Shown here in pieces: positions 11,400-23,837 of a DNA stretch of 64,000 bases (the first letter of the stretch is position 1; each line of letters begins with the position of its first letter). The stretch covers positions 10,197,856-10,261,855 of the forward strand of contig OZ025272.1 of NCBI GenBank assembly GCA_964019165.1, in the 5' to 3' direction. The DNA comes from Mastigias papua. Its lineage: Eukaryota; Cnidaria; Scyphozoa; Rhizostomeae; Mastigiidae. A model generated the notes under the pieces. It did not search any database. It worked only from the letters and a program-made list of their open reading frames with translations, and was not told the DNA's origin. The position numbers and the translations under genes are program-made.

Positions 11400-13750
11400 A
11401 GTTTCGGCACAAAGTTAAAGCGACCATATTGAGATTTTGCCTCTGGCATTTTGCTTACTAAAGTTTCATACACCCAGACATTCAAACCCATGAATACTAT
11501 AATAATGGGCCGTTATGGGTACTGAAGAGGCCTGTAGGTAGGCTGATCGAGTTAAACTCCATAGTGGTATTCACTATGTTTTCACGATTACTTATTATCT
11601 CACATCAAAATACAGCAAAGCAATAAGTAAGAAGCAACTGACTACACCACATGTGAGTAGGAACTGTATGCATTCCAGTCAATCGCAACATAGCCAATAA
11701 TATACATTAGACATGATGCAATATGTATGTGGAATAACAAGGAACAAGTACAAAGCTGGTGGTACCATAGGTGTTAATAGACGGGGAGTCAGAGTGAGCG
11801 CGGGAGGGGGGCTGGGATAAATACTTTGAAATCTAAGGTTATAATGCTTTGAAGCCCTTGCTGTTCATAAAGCACTGGAGGGGGTCACCTGTTACTTAGT
11901 CACCTAATAGTATAATTTGGCAGCTAACAGCCAAAAAGTTGCGATTTAGGAGTTCAATAGCAGCACCCTTTGCTATCTCAGGTCAGGTCACGAGTATGTC
12001 AATTAAGGTACTACAGTAACTACAGTCAAGTAAAGGTGCGGCAATGGGGTTTCAAAGTAGCAAACTATGACTGCAGTAGGAGTACATACTCTGTAATATT
12101 ATTAGCAAAAGAAATTATGAATTTTGGAATGAATTATGAATAAAGTAAAATCAAGATTGAGAATGAAGTCTCATATCAGCATAGGAATATTAATAACCAT
12201 AGCAGCTTATATGATTACATGTAGTACCAGTTGGGTTTGGTGAAGTTGAAGTTTTACATGACGGGCAATACCGATGCTATAACCAGTGGCGGCCTGAACC
12301 AATTTACACTAGAAGGGCCAGGTGAAACACTGCACCCCCAAATTCAAGTTCAACAGTTCAACAATTCAGCAGTTCAACAGTTGAGGCTGGTAGCAGTACT
12401 TTTCCACGTGGGGGATGATTCTCCCGATCAAAGACAGATAAACTGTTAGTCCCGACAGAGGGCTTTAGCCCCCAGCTCTCCTCTTGTACCCACCATGCTA
12501 CCAGTATTTGACGTAATCTAGGAAGTGGAATATGCAGGAGAAACAACTCGCCAACAATAAGAAAGAGACCCTTCTGCTTTACTGTGAGCCAGACCTAATG
12601 ATATGCAGCATACATGCTTTTTTATAAGAACAACTTTTATAAGAAACATCATACTGAGATTTGCCCCAAAAATAAGAGCAACACAAAGAAAAAGCAGGCT
12701 GAAATTCAAAAACACCTAAGAAATATGATATCAAAAGCAATTGAAACATAGCCAAACATCGGAAGAAAATAAAAATAACACATTAAAACGGTTTCTCTAA
12801 TACAAATAGTTGCAGTAACACACCCAAATTGAGGTTGATATAGCTTTGATTACTTTATTAAACAATTGTTATATCTGGATACTACTATGCACTGGAAATT
12901 GCAATACAGAAATAAGAAACAAGATAAGAAAATCCTGAGGTTGAAATTATAAAGAAAAATAAGAAACGCCAGGCTAAAACTGGAGCCCAATGTTCTTATA
13001 AAAAAGGCGTGCATCGTAAAAAAGAGAGGAGGGTACGGGATCTGGGGGGCAGCCCCAGAAAAATTGCTGTGACCATGTCCATTCTAAAGTTGAAGCGAGG
13101 ACTATTTTAATTCATAGTCTTCAAACTTGCATATTGAATTCTGCTAGGTAATGATTAAAAGTACACAGTACTTGCTGTAAGTATGGGGTATTTGTGGAAA
13201 GTTAGCAAAAAGAAAAAACAGCTTATAAGCAAAAGTCGATAATTGTTGAAGATGGTGAAGTGCAGTTTCTAAGCAAGATTTCAGGATCGGTAGTGCCTAC
13301 TAAGCTCCTACCATAATTCAATGCCAAATATAGAAGAACAAGTTTGCTTTCCACATATTGGCGCCCCCTTACTTGATGTGGTGCCTGCTAAAAATTTGTC
13401 TCTTGGGTTCCTTGCCCCCGTGGTCCCCCCTGTCATGCCGCCATTAGCTATAACCACTCCTATACCTGAATAGCCTTTTGGAAATTTACCGTTCAACAAT
13501 AAGACTTTACAATTGGCATCTCGATCGATCCTATTTGCTATTTACGCTGTAGCTGTGATGGTTGCTCACTATAAAGCATTATTTTTAGTTTCTTTTAGGT
13601 AAAAGGTATCCGGATTATTCCTCCAATCGGTTCTGAAAATAGACAAAATAATCCGAAATTGTCTCAACCAGTAAAGTTTCCGCTCGTGTAATTTCTTAGC
13701 ATGTCTCAAACTCAAGGAAGCCGAGGTTTTCGGTTGTAATGTGTGTAAAC
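11400..13750. other. Non-coding spacer
   Basis: No supported gene. There is a small local repeat of AGTTCAACA words at about 12345-12385. Several short minus-strand frames (12358-12715, 13308-13499) lack family resemblance or splice context. Confidence 0.35.
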
Positions 13751-13754
13751 TTGT

Positions 13755-13905
13755 GCCGGAAAGTAACATTCTTTGAAGAATGGCAATGTTGAATAAGCGC
13801 GTATTGACGTACGTGCTACATTTCATACCATTATATGTTCAATTCGTCGGGGAAGTAGCATTCTTTCAAAATTGGCAATGTTGCATAAGCGCAGTCAATG
13901 CAAGG
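13755..13905. repeat. Second copy of the ~95-bp repeat
   Basis: Two units of the repeat described at 11170-11390. AACATTCTTTGAAGAATGGC is at about 13767 and GTAGCATTCTTTCAAAATTG at 13855, followed by GGCAATGTTGCATAAGCGCA. The pair is about 2.5 kb from the first block and in the same orientation. Confidence 0.7.
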
Positions 13906-14564
13906 GTTAACATGTACGCATAACCGATCAATTCCAATCTTATAATCAGTAAGACAAAAGGATATTAATGTCCTGTTTTCTTTTTTTTTGAGTCATTTCC
14001 TGCAGTGTCCTATAAATCTTGATAATGCTATATAGGAATTTAGTTTCATGAATTTGCTAGAGCCAGTGGAAGTATACTTAGAAGACGATTCAGACCAGAA
14101 GGAAGATAACAGATGATAATAGGATTCTCAAAAGCAAAGATATAGAGGTAAGTTTTACTTAACATCTGTTATCAATAGCATTATAAATTTTACCAAAATC
14201 TATAGAAGTTTTAAATCCTAAGAGACAATTAATATTTCTGGAAAGCACATTTTTACATGAAGGCTCTTTAACTCAATATTTCAACCTTTTTAAGTACAAA
14301 CCATTGGCTAATTAACTGGATATATCACTCTTACAGAAACACAAGCAATTTTTCGCTTTTTGTCCAGGCAAACAATGCTTTAAAAATTTTTTGATCAATC
14401 AAAAAAACTTCTGTTAATCTTAAAGGAAAAGAATATGCAAGTTTTTAGGAAAACAACTTTTTAACCTTAAAGTTTATTTGCAAGCAACTATGTCTTGCCT
14501 TGTCGTGCGCAAACAATTTGCTGATAGTTACAGTTTGTTGACAGAATACTTTTTGATAAAGTCT

Positions 14565-14965
14565 GATTACATGGGAGTTTTCAACCCTGGGGTTGAATTT
14601 CAACCCATCTGACCGAGGTGAAATTTCATCCCACCTCACTACTCAATCCTTTGTTGATTTAAATTTTCAATTACATGGAAAAATTTAAACCTAGGGGATG
14701 AAATAACACCCAGGGTTGAAATTTTATCCCACCCTGAGGTACCCGAGTTGAAATCTTCAAGGCGATAATTGATATTATAGGGCGGCTATTCTTATTGCCA
14801 TGAAAACGGTTCACATGCTGGAGCGCTCTTTCATAACTGGGGCTGAAAAAGTGATGGCGCGTTCTGTGATACCCGGGGTTGTAATATACATGTAATAGTC
14901 AATTCATTTCACCTCAGTCAAGTGGATTAAAACTCAACCCAGGGATTCAAAATACCCATGTAATC
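14565..14965. mobile_element. MITE-like element with ~33-bp terminal inverted repeats
   Basis: The left end reads GATTACATGGGAGTTTTCAA then CCCTGGGGTTGA. The reverse complement of the right end reads GATTACATGGGTATTTTGAA then TCCCTGGGTTGA. The roughly 400-bp body is non-coding and contains further CAACCC/GGGTTG words, giving internal pairing. This is the structure of a non-autonomous DNA transposon. I cannot assign a superfamily, and no clean target duplication was seen. Confidence 0.8.
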
Positions 14966-15578
14966 ATGATGAAATAAGACATCAACAAAGATTGGGATAT
15001 ACATCTTTGGTTTCCAGGCAAAATTACACCTTTGGGACTTAAGAATAATTTGCAAGTCATGTTAGACTCAAGACCAACAACATTTAAGAATATCGAGGTT
15101 CAGGGAAAAATTAAGTATTCTTATAAGAATGAGTGTATGGTCTGATTAAATCGACAAATTATGGATGCGCTTTATCTTTATGCAAACTGTACGTCTCTAC
15201 TTCAATCATTACATCCATAATGCCTGCAATCGAGATATCTTTATCAGCAAAAATATATCAGTTTCTCCGTTTTCAAGCAGAAACAGACATCCATCAACTT
15301 GTGTTCACATTTATCCTCAAAAAACGCACCTGCTTGACGGCTTCTTTTATATTGGCTCTTTTGGTTGCGCTTTAAAGTCTTCCGTAATTGGTGTTCACAC
15401 CACAGAGGTACGTTTTTGTTCAGCTACAGTTTTACGCTTATTTTCATTTAACTCAGCTTCAAAGGTGGACAAATGTGAATGCAAAGCAAAAATCTGAACT
15501 AAGCAGACATGTTTTATTTAAAAAATGGTATAATATGAGCGAGGCCTCGGGTCATAAAAACTTGATATTTTTTCTATT

Positions 15579-16086
15579 TACCGTATTTCCTCGAAAGAAC
15601 GCCCAGGGCGGTTTGTAAAAGTGGACCTTCAATGGGAAGCGGTCACTCGAGGGGGGCGCTTTTTCGAGGTAGTGCTCACTTCAAATCTACTGTTTTGGGG
15701 CGTTCATTTAATTTGGTAGATACACGGACACAATCTTTCCCAATAGTTGTGAGTAACCGCAAAATATGCATATGAAGAATCAGAAAATACAAGGAAAGGG
15801 AATTAGTCAAAGGACCATATGAAAATGAAAAGGTTACAAAGCAATATAGAGGAAAGGCTTACAAAATATTACCAATTTCGTCCTCTTCGTTGATATCTAC
15901 TTGCTTGCATTCTGGTAAAGCCTCAGCAACATCTTGTTCTGAAAGCAACCTTTTAAATGGACTCATGTCAGGTTCATGCAAAATTGATAGCTGGTCAAGG
16001 AGTGCTCATTCGAGGGGAGCGCAAGGCGTTCATCCGAGGGGGCAATCTTTCGAGGGAGGGGGGCGCTCTTTCGAGGAAACACGGTA
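15579..16086. mobile_element. MITE / internally deleted pogo-like DNA transposon
   Basis: The ends are inverted repeats: TACCGTATTTCCTCGAAAGA on the left, and the reverse complement of the right end gives TTACCGTGTTTCCTCGAAAG. Both ends carry TA, consistent with a TA target site. On the minus strand, about 15880-15995, an open frame ending in a stop reads MSPFKRLLSEQDVAEALPEC with an acidic tail (residues DINEEDE). This resembles the C-terminus of pogo/Tigger-class transposases. The element therefore looks like a deletion derivative of an autonomous Tc1/mariner-superfamily transposon. Confidence 0.8.
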
Positions 16087-16089
16087 ACT

Positions 16090-18660
16090 GCAGATGGGAC
16101 AAGCTTGTCTCGAAACGTCATAATGGATTTCTTTGATTAGGTTCATCAGGTAACATAATGGATTTATCAGTAAAATAAAAAACACGATCTTGACTATTTT
16201 CTTCCCATTTCTTCAATGCTTTTTGCCAGACGGTATTGCTTTCATCATTTAACTTTGCCATTAGTGGGGAGATGGCATAGAGTGCGGAACAGAGAGAGGG
16301 TGGACGGGATTCCACAGCGTCATCAAATCTTTTAAAGCGAAAGAGGTGGACTAAAACATAATGTCATATTGTGAAGATTCAACACAGGGGAACTCTATTT
16401 GAAAGTAAACCGAGGCCAGGAAAGCTATCCCTGGTTCTTTTGTTAGGTTATATATATATTTAATAGTAAATTTGAAACCCCTTCTACTCTGGGTCTGTTT
16501 CATATCTGTTGAAAGTCTCGTAGCATGCAAATTGAAAAAAACCAAACTTTAAATTTTGAATACATAGGTTTTTTGTTTTCAGAATTTTAATTGTTTTGAA
16601 GATTCCATAGGAAGAATTAGCTATTTTCATTGATGGTCAGAATATAAATTAATGATTATGTCGTTGTGGAATTTACTAGCAGTTTATGTAGAGAACATCT
16701 TTCAATTGATTAAGGGGCTTCCAATTAAATATCTGACTTATATTTAAAGGTCAAAGTTAACTGCCGTTTGCTATTTCATACATTCGATTATTTATTGCCT
16801 TATTTATTACTGGAAAGACGATCTTATTTTGCAACTTCTTTTGTCTTCCCAGTGCAAGGAGTACCTTGCTACAAAACCAGTCCTCTTTGCTAGCATGATT
16901 CTGAATTGGCAAATTACATGAGAAACAAATGGTGCTGAATGTACTTTAATTTATTTCTAGATTATACTATCGACGGTGAAGAATGAACAGGGTCTTGGTA
17001 TGCTTCTAATTTTCATGTCTTTCATAGTAACCAGCAAAGGAATGATCAAATGCCAGCAAAAGTGAATATATATTCCGCAGAGTAAACATGTGACATGACC
17101 GTTTCGGAGCGCAGTTCCAATGCTTCATTTATTTATCATTAGATCATGTCGAACTAATAATACAATCAACTCAGGTTATATTCAAAGAGTATTTTGATGA
17201 AAAAATGTGACAATAAGTAGGGTGTCCCGTAAGTGGAGTTACCTAAAATAGGAAAATAGATAACAGCAGCTATTGTAATAACCTAATTAGACAAAGAAAT
17301 AGCTTCGAACCATATTTTCCCATCGTAAATTCTCCACTGGCCAATAAATGCAATGATTGCATTAAGAGCCTATGTGTGAGACTGAGAGAAAAGAAAAGAA
17401 CGATATAAATTGGAAAAGATAACAGGAATTCGATAGTACTCTTTGATGGGAATGTACTGTTACAAATATAGGGGAGCATACTATGCCTAGGTAGAGTGAA
17501 AAAGATATACAAGTAGTTAAGACAGGCCCATGATGGCATGATGCATAATTATTATTAGCGTTCAACTGTCAAAAGGTAGGCAAATGGGTTTGCACAAGTA
17601 GGGAGAACTGGAATAAATGCCCATCAGAAGACAACGATGATTCAATAACTGACTTCAATGAGTCCATATCAACTCTACTTACATTAATATAAACACAAAA
17701 AGAGTTAGATAAGGGAACAGTCATTATGTATGGCTGGGGTGCTGGACGAACAGAAAGTACAATTTTCCCTCATAAAGATACTATCAAAAGCTCAAGTCAT
17801 ATCTTATTTAGGGAACAAGTCGAATCCATGGAAGGGAACCAGGAAAACAATTTACCCCACTTTTAACCAATTTACTTTAAAATCTAGCCCTTTAATTTTG
17901 ACAGTAAGAAACATAGGCTTTCTAAAGGTTTCTCTTGTTACCATTCTAGGCATGAAGAGCTTGGTAATAGAAGCATGATAAAAACGCCCTAATATGCCCA
18001 CTTAGCTACTGTAACTGAAGAGGTTCCAGCTACCAGCATTCTGGCCATAATTCTTTTAGGGATGATATTGTACTGATACACTTTTGCTCTCTATTTCACA
18101 TTCTTGACTTACTATTCACACTCCAGAATGGATTGTTACCCTACCACTGCATTTCTTGATACCTCACCTAACACAACTAATTTCTTTTCAGCTACCTATC
18201 ATTTTCCCTTCAGCCTCTATTCCATCCATTAGTAATGACTGTCCCCTATGTAACATAATCCCTTTCCAAAGTTACTATATATAACACTTTAGGAAGGGAA
18301 AAGTAGTCACTATAACCAGAGCATAGCAGAGTGAGTGCATTTGTTGCGGATTGACCAGGACTAAATATGGGATAGCGGTGGCGTTAACAGGAGTCAGCTG
18401 CATTCTTTACCAACACTCTGTTCCTTGAAAGTAACTGGCACTGGTATCTCCAAATAATTAGTGTAAGCCGCAAAATTCCACTGCCTTGCTACATCATACC
18501 ATTGAAGAGACAACTCGTCCTTCACTTTTTCAGACCATATTTATCGTTTGAACTTGCTCAATGTTGCAGGGAGAATTTGAATTCCTACAGTTAGATATAG
18601 CATAATAGTTCCGCTCGCTATTTATAGGTATTTTGTATCTAAAAAAGTGTTCTTCTCTAC
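16090..18660. other. Non-coding; probable promoter-side region of the SET gene
   Basis: No exon that I can support. The 5' exon(s) of the plus-strand SET gene, whose first recognised exon enters in phase 0 at 18670, should lie somewhere here, but I could not single out a start codon. Confidence 0.35.
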
Positions 18661-18669
18661 CTTTCCTAG

Positions 18670-20430
18670 CGATCAAGAGCTCAGAAAAAAGATCCTCTAA
18701 CGGAGGCCGAAAAATGGCTGAAGAAAGATCAGCCTGGTCTGGAAGCAACGTTTATTGACAAATGTATTGGTAGGTTGTCGTATATATACTATATTTTCTA
18801 CATATTGTAATATATTGGCACTTGCTTGCTCTGCAATTCAATGCAAAACAATGATGGATTATATATCTCGTTGCAGGGATGGGCGTTTTTGCGACTAAAG
18901 TATTTGCAAAAAATGATTTTCTGCTTCACTATGTTGGTGAAATGATATCAAAAAAGGAAGGGGAAGACAGGGAAACTACGTATGGTGATGTACATCGGAG
19001 CTACATTTATTTCTTCTCACACAATGGCAAAGAACTATGGTGAGTACGCATTAATTGTTGAAAAGTGGAAAGACTCAGAAATATTGCCATAGTAGAGAAC
19101 ATATAGTAATCTTTATCTTGATTGAGTAGATGTTGTAGAGTGCCTTGACATAAAAGTAATAACACTTGCATATTTTTAGTGTCGATGCAACAAGTGATGA
19201 TGGAAGGCTTGGCAGGCTGGTGAATGATTCCCCCAGTGGAAACTGCACTATGAGGAGAGTACTTATCAACAAAGAACCTCGTCTCTGCCTATTTGCGAGC
19301 AAAAATATAAATGTTGGTGAAGAGCTGCGCTATGATTATGGTGTCAAAGATTTGCCTTGGAGAACAAAGGTAGGCTTAGAAAAAGCTTCTCATCTCTTGG
19401 ATAGTAAAACATTTTGCTCATGAGTATCAGAGTAAGAAGGCTATTCCCGGGAACTGAAAACTGTGAAAGATACTTCATATGTTCTAATACTTCAAAGCTG
19501 TTGCTTGTATAGAAACAGCCTCATATGCAATTTGATGCTGAGCACTGTTAGTTAGGGCAAGGGCTATAAGTAGAACCTATATTGGAAGATAAATCTGCCT
19601 TTGCTGAAGTTTATATAGCAAGTTCTATATCGTGTATTGTTGGGCTACTGTATATGCCAACATAGTAATAGCCTGGTTGTAAGAACCAGGGATTTAAGAG
19701 CCTGCTGGCTAAAATAATCATGTCAAACCCCCTGTACATAAGAACCAATTAAAGTTAAATTTTTGAGGTAAGCTTTGATTAGCGGGAATGCTGTAAAGGT
19801 GCATTGGTTAAGACCAGCATTGATAAAGCCTTTTTCCTTCAAGCTTAAGTATCCAGCTATATCCCTTGTATGCTTGTTATTCAAATAATTGCCAAGTGTT
19901 TGCAAGTGCATTATTATAAGAAGATAGTCTTAAATTTTGTTGACAATAAATTCCGTACCTACACTGAATTCCTTATAGGGGTTGTTCTATGGCACAAATA
20001 AGGAATTTATGCGGTACCATGAGATAATATTCATGCTATATATTATAACTAGATGAAACTGCTGTGAAGATATGAGAACCTATTTCAAGAACCATTGTAG
20101 CATAAACCAAAATTACGTACATTTGTATAAGAACCCCTCTAAACTAAATTGATAAGTTCAGGTTCTGATATGCGAACTTCTACTGTAGTTGTTGAGTAAT
20201 CTATGATTAACACAAAGATTAATAGAAACATATTACAATTTTTAATGATTCATGACAATAGGCAGTACAACTGACTTAAAATAAGTCAAAAATCAAGTCT
20301 TCAAAAATCTGTGATTCACAATATCAGAATCAAGCATTTGCAAAGAAAACGATTTTTCTGTTTCATGTACAGATAAGGAAAGGAAATGCAGAATCTCAGA
20401 GAGAATTTAAAAAGCCATCATCCAGCAAAG
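18670..20430 (+). CDS. SET-domain exons, KMT5A-like lysine methyltransferase (5' part of a fusion gene model)
   Basis: Four exons join in phase: 18670-18769, 18877-19039, 19180-19369 and 20373-20430, all with AG/GT borders. The product resembles the SET domain of KMT5A (SET8/PR-Set7), which methylates histone H4 lysine 20 using S-adenosylmethionine. Visible motifs are GMGVFATKVF at the start of the SET fold, FLLHYVGEMISKKEGE, YIYFF, CVDATSDDGRLGRLVNDSP (the pseudoknot motif), and GEELRYDYG, the C-terminal catalytic tyrosine segment. The canonical NHS triplet of the pseudoknot is NDS here, so activity is uncertain. The KMT5A-like DPLTEAEKWL lead-in precedes the domain. The first exon found enters in phase 0, so the N-terminus is missing. 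The last exon ends in phase 1, which fits the linker exons downstream. Confidence 0.85.
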
Positions 20431-21328
20431 GTAGGGGAGGTTTTCCATTTCTTTCACTCTATGAAATTTCCTATGTATATTTTTGACAGCATTAATCCTA
20501 AGTAGTGAAAAACTATTTTTATTTCGTGACAGTCATGTTGAATGAAAGTGAAATCATAGAATTATTCAAAAGAGTGCAGTCATACCGTTTAGTCTGTTTA
20601 TTGATGAAAGCTTCCACATTTGACTAACTTAAACTTCTTGTATTTTGAACATATCAAATGAAAGATATTATGCTTGAATTTTTATCATTATCTCATAGTA
20701 CACTGAAAGGAATGCATAGACTGCATAGCAGAGAATAGCACAATAGATGAGTCGATTGACATTGCGTAATCTATCATCCCTCCAACCACAGTCAGAACGT
20801 CTTTATCTCTATAATGCAAATGTGATATTTTCAGTGGTAAACTCAACAGTCTACTTTTAAAGACACAAAGAGAAACAGAACGATAAAATTTTTATTACAA
20901 AACATAGATGCCGAGCTTAACTACACAATCTTTTATCATCATGATAGCTCATTCCTCCCTCTCATACTACCGGAAAATATAATGATCAGTGGGTGGAAGA
21001 CAGACTTAGTTGCTAAACAATAGCATCGAACGTGGCTCAACTATTACACTTTAATTTTGGTTTCTAGACTTCAAGAAAAAGGGCAACAAGAGTTCACGAG
21101 TTGCAAGCAACAGTTACTATATAAATACCGAAAGCACAAGTAATGATTATCTCATACCATTAACTTCAGCATTGTACCTGCACTTAGAGTTCTAATGCCA
21201 TTCACATGCAATGTAATACTTGTAATACTCCTAATACACACATAACAATACACAGCAAATACAGACGTCTCTTACAGATATAGCGGATAATTATTATAAA
21301 ATCAAGGATGTCTCGTCTACATTATAAA

Positions 21329-23240
21329 ATTCTAAGGTATCTGTGGCTATTTGAAACATTCCAATGTAATCTTCTTTCACAGACGAAGAGCTAGAACCGA
21401 TCAAGGAACCACTCTTCACGGAAAGCAGTTCTCTAGCAATTGATAGCAGAGGTGCTGATAACCTGGGTAATTGTGATGAATTCAACGCCTTACGTAGTCT
21501 CAATATATACCAATAATAACATGAGATATGTTGCGTGTCTTACTATTCAGTCTCCTTTGTAGTGAGACCTTTCTCAGTTCCTGACTATACATCTCATGAG
21601 AGTTTAGGTTACTCACATCTTTACTCTTTGTCTGTAGATGTAGTCTACAGTTGACTGTAATGTTACCTCCTCCACACCATTCACTCCCATAGGACTTTGT
21701 GGTGGGTAATAGGTGTTCATCAGATGTTCAGTGCTAAAGAACAACAGGGTATTTTATTCACATATTACAAATGCAATGTTCTCTTCCAGAACGTGTAGGA
21801 AAAAGGGCGAAGAAGTCAAGATTTGCAGACGAAAGTTGTTGTGCAAAGGAAAGTGCAGGTACTGACAATCTCGTAGCATTTACTATTTGAGCTTCCATCT
21901 CAAATCCATGCCAGGGCCCTATTTTAGACATTTCTTGTAGGACACTGAATACACAGGTGATCATTCACCAAACGCTGTCGTCTCTAATTGATCTATAATA
22001 GGGAACTATTATTAGAGAAAACAAATATCTGCTCTTCTTTTCCAATTCTAAGGTAGCTGTGGCTATTTGAAACATTCCAATGTAATCTTCTTTCACAGAC
22101 GAAGAGCTAGAACCGATCAAGGAACCATTCTTCACGGAAAGCAGTTCTCTAACAATTGATAGCAGAGGTGCTGATAACCTGGGTAATTGTGATGAATTAA
22201 ACGCCTTACGTAGTATTCTGTCTCGCTTCTATGGCATGAGACTCCACCCTTACCTCAATATATACCAATAATAACATGAGATATGTTGCGTGTCTTACTA
22301 TTCACTCTCCTTTGTAGTGAGACCTTTCTCAGTTCCTGACTATACATCTCATGAGAGTTTAGGTTACTCACATCTTTACTCTTTGTCTGTAGATATAGTC
22401 TACAGTTGACTGTAATGTTACCTCCTCCATACCCTTCACTCCCATATGACTTTGTGGTGGGTAATAGGTGTTCATCAGATGTTCAGTGCTAAAGAACAAC
22501 AGGGTATTTTATTCACATATTACAAATGCAATGTTCTCTTCCAGAACGTGTAGGAAAAAGGGCGAAGAAGTCAAGATTTGCAGACGAAAGTTGTTGTGCA
22601 AAGGAAAGTGCAGGTACTGACAATCTCGTAGCATTTACTATTTGAGCTTCCATCTCAAATCCATGCCAGGGCCCTATTTTAGACATTTCTTGTAGGACAC
22701 TGAATACACAGGTGATCATTCACCAAACGCTGTCGTCTCTAATTGATCTATAATAGGTAAATATTATTAGAGAAAACAAATATCTGCTCTTCTTTTCCAA
22801 TTCTAAGGTAGCTGTGGCTATTTGAAACATTCCAATGTAATCTTCTTTCACAGACGAAGAGCTAGAACCGATCAAGGAACCACTCTTCACGGAAAGCAGT
22901 TCTCTAGCAATTGATAGCAGAGGTGCTGATAACCTGGGTAATTGTGATGAATTAAACGCCTTACGTAGTATTCTGTCTCGCTTCTATGGCATGAGACTCC
23001 ACCCTTACCTCAATATATACCAATAATAACATGAGATATGTTGCGTGTCTTACTATTCACTCTCCTTTGTAGTGAGACCTTTCTCAGTTCCTGACTATAC
23101 ATCTCATGAGAGTTTAGGTTACTCACATCTTTACTCTTTGTCTGTAGATGTAGTCTACAGTTGACTGTAATGTTACCTCCTCCACACCCTTCACTCCAAT
23201 AGGACTTTGGAGTGCGTAATAGGTGTTCATCAGATGTTTA
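21329..23240. repeat. Tandem triplication of a 716-755-bp unit
   Basis: Three head-to-tail copies begin at 21329, 22045 and 22800. Copy 1 is 716 bp and lacks 39 bases present in copies 2 and 3, within TATTCTGTCTCGCTTCTATG and the following 20 bases. Copy 2 is 755 bp. Copy 3 stops after about 440 bp near 23240. Copies differ by only a few substitutions, so the duplication is recent. Each full copy encodes the same 68-codon minus-strand frame (21758-21964, 22513-22719) whose TGA stop overlaps an AATAAA. A second minus-strand frame (21294-21503 and its equivalents) is also kept. The array lies in the large intron of the SET/recombinase gene model. Confidence 0.95.
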
Positions 23241-23837
23241 GGTATGCAGTTAGGAGCAATGGTGTGATATCACGACTAAGCCAGTACTTACAAATCAAGG
23301 CACTTTTAAAATGCTTGTGATCACTCTAATGTGCTTATGAGTAACTTGCTTTGAATACTTCCTAGCTTTCTTTGCCACAACATCGTATGCTCAAACATGT
23401 TGGGATTAATATTCTTATTTTCAATTGGTGATAGCCATTGCTTTAATGCGTTATTGTCTAACTTTCATGTCAAACTGAAAGAATCGTATCAATGTTCCCT
23501 GTAGGGTTTACATGCTCAATCAGAAAATCAGATTGCATTACGCAGGAGGGAGGAAAGGTCACGGCAGACTCTTTTAAACTTGGTAGGCAGCACCACCTAT
23601 ATAGTAATATGTCAAAATAAGCAAATAAATAATCAAGCCTCTTTCTTGTAAATGATAACTTTATCATTTCCGTTCACAGGTGCTTTTTGCAAGTGAATGA
23701 ATAATGATAACTTTATCAACAAATGCCAATAGCTAACTTTACTTTTGCTTTCATGTCTATGATGGTTTTTAACACTGTTATACCATAAACTTTCTGTAAA
23801 CTTTATGCAACTTAAAAAGTTAAATTTATTACTTTAG

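Noticed and set aside
15133..15618. Three overlapping frames of 76-110 codons.
   Set aside because: No family resemblance, no splice context, and overlapping frames on one strand with ordinary AT-rich composition.
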